Below are positions 58,278 to 64,000 of a DNA stretch of 64,000 nucleotides, piece by piece (positions within the stretch are counted from its first letter, which is position 1; each line of letters opens with the position of its first letter). Below the pieces are notes generated by a model. The model was not told the DNA's origin. It made no database searches and saw nothing but the letters and a program-made list of their open reading frames with translations. A program made the translations under genes and the position numbers. Source of the stretch: Lysobacter ciconiae (lineage in GTDB: Bacteria > Pseudomonadota > Gammaproteobacteria > Xanthomonadales > Xanthomonadaceae); NCBI RefSeq assembly GCF_015209725.1, contig NZ_CP063656.1:124001-188000 (forward strand). Direction: 5' to 3'.

Positions 58278-60608
58278 ATGCCCGATACCAAGACCAAGCG
58301 CGCTTTCGTGGCGCTGGAGCCGCTCAAGCCGCTGCTGCCGGCCCTGGTCGTTGCCTGCGCGCTGCTCGCGCTGTGGTTCGCGTGGAGCGGCTGGCAGCAG
58401 CAGCGCGACGGCAGTCGCCGCGCGGCGGTGGAGCAGTCTCGTGACCAGACGGTTCAGGCCATCGCCACGGCGCTGGCCTCCGAGCACACGCGCTTCGCCG
58501 ATAAACTCGCTGATCCGGCTTTTGTCTCGGCAGTCGCGGATGACGACCACGCGCGCGCAGCCGAGCTGCTCGGCGCGGGTTGGCCCGGCGCCAGCCAGCC
58601 GGCGGTGCTGTCACCGCAACTGGACGAGGACTACGCCGCACTGCCCGACGGCAGCTACGGCCGGCTGGCGGCCCTGGAAGCCGCGTTGGTGGAAGGCAAG
58701 CCCGTGTCGTGGGTCGTGCGCGACGGTGACGCCTCGCGCCTGGCGCTGGCTGCGCCGGTGGGTGATGAGAAAGCGGTTCGCGCGGTGGCGCTGGTGCTGC
58801 TGCCCTTGCAGAGGCTGACGGGCCCGGTGGATGCCGCCGCGCTGCCCGGCGATGGCTATCTCGCGTTGCGCCAGGGCCGCCAGAACCTGGTCGAGCGGGG
58901 CGACACCAGCCTGGCCGGTGGCGCGGAAGCGCTTGCCGCAGCGGTGCCGGGCAGCAGCCTGCGGCTCGCGGCCGGGATCCCGTATCCGGCGTTTGCGCCG
59001 TTTGGCATGGGTGCGCTCGCCTGCTTCATCGCAGCAGGCGTGTTTGCGCTGCTGGCCCTGCTGGCCTGGCGTGGGCCCGGGTTGCTGGCACGCCGGCGCG
59101 ACACCGCGCTGGACGAGATCGAGGAAGGGTCCACCCAGACGCTCGGCGAGTCGATGAGCGACGATTCGCTGGCCAGTCCCGCCGTTGCTGCCGCGCCCGT
59201 AGCGGCTGCGGCCGCCGCGGTCGCCCCGGTGATCCTGGACCGCGAAATCTTCCGCGCCTATGACATCCGCGGCATCGTCGGCAAGAGCCTCGATGTCGGC
59301 GTCGCCGAACGCATCGGCCACGCGATCGGCTCGGTCATGCACGAGGCCGGCCAGCGGGAGATCGTGGTCGGCCGCGATGGCCGGCTGTCCGGGCCGGACA
59401 TGCTCGACGGGCTGATTGCCGGGCTGCGCAAGGCCGGTCGCGACGTCATCGATATCGGCCTGGCGCCGACCCCGCTGGTGTATTTCGGCGCCTTCCACCT
59501 GAAGACCGGGTCCTGCGTGTCGGTCACCGGCAGCCACAACCCGCCGGACTACAACGGCTTCAAGATCGTGATCGATGGCGAGACGCTCTCAGGGGAGGCC
59601 ATCACCGGGCTGTACGCGCGGATCGCCGAAGGACGGCTGCACGTCGCTGACAGCGAAGGCGCGCTGGAGCAGCGCGATATCAACGATGACTACGTCCAGC
59701 GGGTGGCGACCGATATCCAGATCGACCGGCCGCTGAAGGTGGTCGTGGACGCCGGCAACGGCGTGGCCGGCGAGCTGGGCCCGGCGGTGCTGCAGGCGAT
59801 TGGCGCGGAGGTCGTGCCGCTGTACTGCGAGATCGACGGCAATTTCCCCAACCACCACCCCGACCCGAGCGAGCCGCACAACCTGGCCGACCTGATCCAG
59901 ATGGTCGACCGTCTGGACGCCGACCTGGGCATCGCCTTCGACGGCGACGGCGACCGCCTGGGCGTGGTCACCCGCGACGGCCACAACATCTTCCCCGACA
60001 GGCTGTTGATGCTGTTTGCCGCCGACGTGCTGGAGCGCAACCCCGGCGCGCAGATCATCTTCGACGTGAAGTGCACCGGCCGCCTGCCGGGCTACATCCT
60101 GCGCCACGGCGGCAGCCCGCTGATGTGGAAAACCGGGCACTCGCTGGTCAAGGCCAAGATGCGCGAGACCGGTGCGGAGCTGGCCGGTGAGATGAGCGGC
60201 CACTTCTTCTTCAAGGAGCGCTGGTACGGCTTCGACGACGGCATCTACTCCGCGGCGCGACTGCTGGAAATCCTCGCCGCCCAGCCCGGGCGCCCCAGCG
60301 ATGTGCTCGACGCGCTCCCCGACGGTGTGTCGACGCCGGAGATCAAGGTCGACGCACCGGGCGGAGACCCGCACGCGTTCGTGGAGCGCTTCGTGGGCGA
60401 GGCGGACTTCGACGGCGCGCGCCTGTCGACCATCGATGGCCTGCGCGTGGATTGGCCGGACGGCTGGGGCCTGGTGCGCGCGTCCAACACCACGCCGGTG
60501 CTGGTGATGCGCTTTGACGCGGACAGCAACGAGGCGATGGCGCGCATCACCGGCACGTTCCGCGAGCAGCTGCTGGCGCTGGATCCGGACCTGCAGTTGC
60601 CGTTCTGA
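58278..60608 (+). CDS. algC: Membrane-anchored phosphomannomutase/phosphoglucomutase (AlgC-like)
   Basis: This is a 776-residue protein. Residues 1-310 are an unusual extension with two membrane helices (about 17-38 and 237-262) around a periplasmic domain of about 200 residues. A low-complexity Ala/Val linker follows. Residues 315-776 are a full alpha-phosphohexomutase with catalytic Ser419 (TGSHNPPDYNG), the metal site DGDGDR and the sugar-binding segment GEMSGHFFF. It interconverts mannose or glucose 1- and 6-phosphates for polysaccharide and LPS precursors. Similar long AlgC forms are annotated in Pseudomonas and Xanthomonads. Confidence 0.88.
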   Translation: MPDTKTKRAFVALEPLKPLLPALVVACALLALWFAWSGWQQQRDGSRRAAVEQSRDQTVQAIATALASEHTRFADKLADPAFVSAVADDDHARAAELLGAGWPGASQPAVLSPQLDEDYAALPDGSYGRLAALEAALVEGKPVSWVVRDGDASRLALAAPVGDEKAVRAVALVLLPLQRLTGPVDAAALPGDGYLALRQGRQNLVERGDTSLAGGAEALAAAVPGSSLRLAAGIPYPAFAPFGMGALACFIAAGVFALLALLAWRGPGLLARRRDTALDEIEEGSTQTLGESMSDDSLASPAVAAAPVAAAAAAVAPVILDREIFRAYDIRGIVGKSLDVGVAERIGHAIGSVMHEAGQREIVVGRDGRLSGPDMLDGLIAGLRKAGRDVIDIGLAPTPLVYFGAFHLKTGSCVSVTGSHNPPDYNGFKIVIDGETLSGEAITGLYARIAEGRLHVADSEGALEQRDINDDYVQRVATDIQIDRPLKVVVDAGNGVAGELGPAVLQAIGAEVVPLYCEIDGNFPNHHPDPSEPHNLADLIQMVDRLDADLGIAFDGDGDRLGVVTRDGHNIFPDRLLMLFAADVLERNPGAQIIFDVKCTGRLPGYILRHGGSPLMWKTGHSLVKAKMRETGAELAGEMSGHFFFKERWYGFDDGIYSAARLLEILAAQPGRPSDVLDALPDGVSTPEIKVDAPGGDPHAFVERFVGEADFDGARLSTIDGLRVDWPDGWGLVRASNTTPVLVMRFDADSNEAMARITGTFREQLLALDPDLQLPF

Positions 60609-60696
60609 GGACGCCGGGCCGGCCTGAAGGTCGGCCTCTATCCAGCGGGGCGAGCTCTACCGGAGCGAGCGAGCCTCGGGTGACGGGCCGCAGCCC

Positions 60697-61368
60697 TCAG
60701 CTGCGGCTGGCTGCGCCGCTGGCGGCCTTCAGCTCGCGGTAGCGCTCCAACGCCGACGCCAGTTCCTGGTCGATCGTCTCGCGGGCCTGGACCTGGCGTT
60801 CCAGCAATTCCTGGTGGCGCCGCAGCGCGTCGTGCTGGACGTTGATCCGCTCGGCGAGCGTCTTGGCCACCGGCTTGGCTTCCAGTTCCGCCTCACTGGC
60901 GCGTTGCAGCAGGTTGAGCAGGCTGCGCCGGGCTCCCTTGATACCCAGCTGCGAGGTCTCGATGCTGGAGTCGATCAGCTCGATCCGGTTGGCGAAGTTG
61001 CGCTCCAGATCGGCCTCGCTGGCGAAGGACACGACCATCGCGCGCTCACGCCGGACGCGTTCCTCGTCGGACCACTGCGCGCGTTCGTGACGCTTGGCCT
61101 CGATCTCCGCCAGCGCCCGCTCCTCATCGGTCTTGGCGCGCTCGATGCGGGCGGTGGCGACGCCGGTCGGGCTGAACTCGGTGCGCGCGTTGTCCACCGC
61201 GTTGGCGGGCAGCGCATCGCTGCACACCCGCTCGCCGTGGTCGTCCCAGCAATAGATCTTCTTGCCGCTCGGGGCCTTCTTCTGTGCGGCTGCCGGGGAC
61301 ACGGCCAGGGCCAGCGCCACCGAGAGCAGCGCGCATGAAAACAGGGATGTGCGGGACGAAGCGGGCAT
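60697..61368 (-). CDS. Secreted coiled-coil protein with DUF4124-like N terminus
   Basis: This 223-residue protein has a signal peptide ending near AAAQK (residue 30). A DUF4124-like segment (KKIYCWDDHGERVCSDALPA, with two cysteines) follows, then a long charged helical region (residues 75-215, rich in Glu, Arg and Ala) likely to form a coiled coil. The function is unknown. It is convergent with algC. GCCGGCC and GGTCGGC near 60616-60633 could form a hairpin between the two stops. Confidence 0.65.
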   Translation of the reverse strand: MPASSRTSLFSCALLSVALALAVSPAAAQKKAPSGKKIYCWDDHGERVCSDALPANAVDNARTEFSPTGVATARIERAKTDEERALAEIEAKRHERAQWSDEERVRRERAMVVSFASEADLERNFANRIELIDSSIETSQLGIKGARRSLLNLLQRASEAELEAKPVAKTLAERINVQHDALRRHQELLERQVQARETIDQELASALERYRELKAASGAASRS

Positions 61369-61447
61369 GGCCTTTACCTTGGACGATCACAAGACCACGA
61401 CGCAAGACCCGGGCCAAGCCCCAAACGCCGCTGCAAGGGCACGGCGC

Positions 61448-62116
61448 TCAGCGGCTTCCGTACGCCTCGCGGTAGGCGAGCAGGCGCGCGTGCTGGTCGA
61501 CCAAGGCAGCCGATCCGGCCGCCATCGTCAGCAGATCGTCCAGGCTGGCGACCGCCACCACCGGAAGCGCGTGCTCAGTTGCGACAGTTTGTGCCGCCGA
61601 GCGTCGGCTGATGGACGGGTCGACGGCTTCCTGACGATCCAGCGCGATGACGATCCCGCTCACGATCCCACCGGCGTCGCCGATGATCTGCAACGCCTCG
61701 CGGATCGCGGTCCCGGCAGTGATCACATCGTCGACGATCAGCACCCGTCGACCTTCCAGCGGCGCGCCGATCAGGCTGCCGCCTTCGCCATGGGCCTTGG
61801 CCTCCTTGCGGTTGAAGGTCACCGGCAGGTCGTGGCCGCGGCGCGAGTACTCGCAGGCCAGCGCGGTGGCGAGCGGGATGCCCTTGTAGGCCGGGCCGAA
61901 CAGGCCGTCGAATTCGCCCAGCGATCCGTCGGCGCGCGCCGAATCGATGGCGTCGGCATAGCAGCTCGCCAGTCCGGCCAGGGACGCGCCGGAATCGAAG
62001 CGGCCGGCATTGAAGAAGTACGGGCTGCTGCGCCCGGATTTCAGGGTGAACTCGCCAAAGCGCAGCGCATCGGCGCGCAGCGCAAGGTCCAGGAATCGTC
62101 GGCGGTGGTCCTGCAT
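61448..62116 (-). CDS. pyrE: Orotate phosphoribosyltransferase
   Basis: This 222-residue protein has FTLKSGRSSPYFFNAGRF near the N terminus, the flexible loop KEAKAHGEGGSLIGAPL and the PRPP-binding motif VLIVDDVITAGTA. It transfers ribose 5-phosphate to orotate in pyrimidine synthesis. Length and motifs are normal. It is divergent from the exodeoxyribonuclease gene with about 140 bp between, which also matches the usual gene order in Xanthomonads. Confidence 0.95.
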   Translation of the reverse strand: MQDHRRRFLDLALRADALRFGEFTLKSGRSSPYFFNAGRFDSGASLAGLASCYADAIDSARADGSLGEFDGLFGPAYKGIPLATALACEYSRRGHDLPVTFNRKEAKAHGEGGSLIGAPLEGRRVLIVDDVITAGTAIREALQIIGDAGGIVSGIVIALDRQEAVDPSISRRSAAQTVATEHALPVVAVASLDDLLTMAAGSAALVDQHARLLAYREAYGSR

Positions 62117-62254
62117 GGGGCATCCAGTCGATCAACCAGCGCCGATGATAACCAGCCACGCCGACCCCGTCGGGCGGCGCCCGGCCCGCGGCGGGCCTGC
62201 GCTATCCTTCCGCGTCGGGTCCAGTGCCCGCATTGCCGCCACTTCTGGTACTCC

Positions 62255-63067
62255 ATGCGCATCATCAGCTTCAATGCCAATGGCATCCGCTCCGCCGCCC
62301 GCAAAGGATTCTTCGACTGGTTCCGCGACCAGGATGCCGACATCCTCTGCATGCAGGAAACCAAGGCGCAGGAGCACCAGCTGACCGGTCCGGATGGACT
62401 GGATCCGGCCTTCCTGCCGGCCGGCTACCACGCGTTCTTCCGCGACGCGAGCACCAGGAAAGGCTACAGCGGCGTGGCGATATACAGCCGCCGCGAGCCT
62501 GACGAGGTGCGCACCGCGCTGGGCTGGGACGCATTCGACGAGGAAGGGCGCTACATCGAGGCGCGCTTCGGCAATCTCAGCGTGGTCTCGTTCTATATCC
62601 CGTCGGGCTCATCGGGGGAGTTGCGCCAGGGCTACAAGTTCGAGGTCATGGACTGGCTCAAGCCCATCCTGGATGAATGGCTGGCCAGCGGCCGCGACTA
62701 CGTGCTGTGTGGCGACTGGAACATCGTGCGCACCGCGATGGACATCCGCAACTGGACCTCCAACCAGAAGAACTCCGGCTGCACGCCGCCAGAGCGCGAA
62801 TGGCTCAATGCCCTGTGCGGCGAGCCGGAAGGCCCCGCCGAGGCGTGGCAGGACGCATACCGGCACCTGCATCCCGACGGCCAGGACTACACCTGGTGGA
62901 GCAATCGCGGCGCGGCCTTCGCCAAGAACGTGGGCTGGCGGATCGACTACCAGCTGGTAACTCCGGGCCTCGCGTCGCGGCTGCGCAGCTGCGCGATCGC
63001 GCGTGAGCCGCGCTTCTCCGACCATGCACCGTTTACCGTGGACTTCGACATGGGCGAGCGCGGGTGA
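62255..63067 (+). CDS. xth: Exodeoxyribonuclease III (Xth/ExoA family)
   Basis: This 270-residue member of the endonuclease/exonuclease/phosphatase fold begins MRIISFNANGIRSAARKGFF. It has the catalytic glutamate in LCMQETKAQ, CGDWNIVRTAMDI, and the C-terminal SDHAPFTVDFD with the catalytic Asp-His. It acts as an AP endonuclease and 3' exonuclease in base-excision repair. Its stop overlaps the start of the transporter gene (GTGA). Confidence 0.92.
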   Translation: MRIISFNANGIRSAARKGFFDWFRDQDADILCMQETKAQEHQLTGPDGLDPAFLPAGYHAFFRDASTRKGYSGVAIYSRREPDEVRTALGWDAFDEEGRYIEARFGNLSVVSFYIPSGSSGELRQGYKFEVMDWLKPILDEWLASGRDYVLCGDWNIVRTAMDIRNWTSNQKNSGCTPPEREWLNALCGEPEGPAEAWQDAYRHLHPDGQDYTWWSNRGAAFAKNVGWRIDYQLVTPGLASRLRSCAIAREPRFSDHAPFTVDFDMGERG

Positions 63068-64000
63068 GTTCGCCGGCCAAGGCGCGCAAGCCGTCGGCGT
63101 GGAAGGCGTTTGCCGAGCCGTCGGCGTGGACGATGTTCTTCTTCGGCTTCGCCTCCGGGCTGCCGTTCCTGCTGGTGGCCGGAACGCTGGCTTACTGGTT
63201 GCGCGAGGACGGCCTGGAGCTCAAGGACATCACCATGATCGCCAGCGCGGGCATGGCGTACTCCTTCAAGTTCCTTTGGGCGCCGCTGGTGGACCGCTGG
63301 CGCCTGCCGCTGTTCGGCCGGCTCGGCCAGCGCCGCGGCTGGCTGCTGCTGGCCCAGTTGGTGGTCATGGGCGGGCTGTTCGCGATGGCGGGGGTGGGCA
63401 CCGCCACGCTGCCTTTGTTCATCGCTCTGACCCTGAGCGTGGCGGTCGCCGGAGCGACGCTGGACATCGCCGTGGACGCGTACCGGATCGAGATCGCCCC
63501 GGTCGAGTCGCAGGGCGCGCTGGTGGCCACCTATTCGCTGGGCTACCGCATGGCCCTGATCGTGACCGGCGCGCTCGCGCTGGTGCTGGCCGACCACGCG
63601 GTGTGGCCCAACGTCTACCGGGTGATGGCCTGCGTGATGCTGGTGCCGATCATCGCCAACCTGATGGCCCGCGAACCCGAGGTCATCCGTATCCGCGCGC
63701 AGAACTGGGCGGCGGCGATGCGCGAGGGCGTGGTCGAGCCGTTTGCCGACTTCTTCCGCCGCTTTGGCGGCCGCGTGGGCCTGGGCGTGCTGGCCTTCAT
63801 CCTGCTGTTCAAGATCTCTGACCAAGCGCTGGTGGGCGGGATCATCGGGCCGTTCTACCTCGACCAGGGCTTCACCAAGACCCAGATCGCCGCGGTGTCG
63901 AAGATCTACGGCATCTGGGTCGGCATCGGCGGCGCCTTCGTCGGCGGCCTGGCCGTGGCGCGCTGGGGCGTCAACTGGACGCTGCTGACGGCAATCGTGC
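63064..64000 (+). CDS. ampG: AmpG-family muropeptide transporter (MFS), 3' end beyond the window
   Basis: The visible 312 residues start at a GTG at 63064 overlapping the xth stop. They contain WTMFFFGFASGLPFLLVAGT at the first helix, then FKFLWAPLVDRW and ATLDIAVDAYRIEI, which are AmpG signatures. About eight helices are visible before the sequence ends. AmpG imports GlcNAc-anhydroMurNAc peptides for cell-wall recycling and controls AmpC induction. The close coupling to xth is probably local operon structure. Confidence 0.85.
   Translation, partial: MSSPAKARKPSAWKAFAEPSAWTMFFFGFASGLPFLLVAGTLAYWLREDGLELKDITMIASAGMAYSFKFLWAPLVDRWRLPLFGRLGQRRGWLLLAQLVVMGGLFAMAGVGTATLPLFIALTLSVAVAGATLDIAVDAYRIEIAPVESQGALVATYSLGYRMALIVTGALALVLADHAVWPNVYRVMACVMLVPIIANLMAREPEVIRIRAQNWAAAMREGVVEPFADFFRRFGGRVGLGVLAFILLFKISDQALVGGIIGPFYLDQGFTKTQIAAVSKIYGIWVGIGGAFVGGLAVARWGVNWTLLTAIV

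Noticed and set aside
60609..60696. A strong bidirectional terminator between algC and the DUF4124-like gene
   Set aside because: The GCCGGCC/GGTCGGC hairpin has no following T run on either strand, so I mention it only in the gene entry.

Overview
The window looks like a chromosomal segment of a Xanthomonadaceae (Lysobacteraceae) bacterium related to Xanthomonas, Stenotrophomonas, Luteimonas or Lysobacter. The backbone is visibly G+C rich. The evidence is a xanthomonadin-type aryl polyene cluster headed by a XanB2-like chorismatase, an sX13-like small RNA downstream of polA, and housekeeping genes of gammaproteobacterial type. No rRNA, tRNA or CRISPR array was seen.

Layout. (1) Positions 1-12446 hold the pigment cluster. 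A divergent xanB2 fragment sits beside a tightly coupled plus-strand operon: acyl carrier protein, membrane protein, two hotdog dehydratases, acyltransferase, LolA-like carrier, MMPL exporter, ketoreductase and a lipoprotein. Convergent to it is a minus-strand operon: ketosynthase, chain-length factor, glycosyltransferase and a flavin halogenase-like enzyme. Together they make, decorate and export an aryl polyene. (2) 12653-15107 holds a cardiolipin synthase and two small genes of unknown role. (3) 15187-22143 is a lower-G+C accessory island. It is an array of integron gene cassettes, all on the minus strand, separated by attC sites, with no integrase in the window (a CALIN-type array). One cassette carries a TIR gene coupled to a caspase-like protease gene, the architecture of type IV Thoeris anti-phage immunity. 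Other cassettes encode lipoproteins, small membrane proteins, an HNH protein and broken genes. An IS1111-group element is inserted precisely in one attC, and its right non-coding end looks like a bridge RNA (seekRNA). (4) 22430-31320 holds a dipeptidyl peptidase IV-type S9 peptidase, SulP transporter, universal stress protein, an output-less bacteriophytochrome and UvrD. (5) 31317-36928 holds a large hybrid histidine kinase translationally coupled to a response-regulator diguanylate cyclase. (6) 36945-42645 holds alkB, an acetyltransferase, a DUF2782 lipoprotein, polA, the sX13-like sRNA and hemF.

(7) 42686-55529 is a type VI secretion locus: tssL, tssK and tssJ on the minus strand, and a TPR lipoprotein, tssB, tssC, hcp, tssE, tssF, tssG and tssH on the plus strand, with a strong-looking promoter between the two arms. 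tssM, tssA, vgrG and PAAR genes are not in the window. (8) 55546-64000 is core metabolism: radC, separate coaC and coaB genes, dut, a membrane-anchored phosphomannomutase, a DUF4124-like protein, pyrE, an exodeoxyribonuclease III and the start of an AmpG-type transporter.

The strongest leads are the TIR-caspase cassette, the attC-targeting IS element with a recognisable donor-guide pattern in its non-coding end, and the integrase-less cassette array that carries both.
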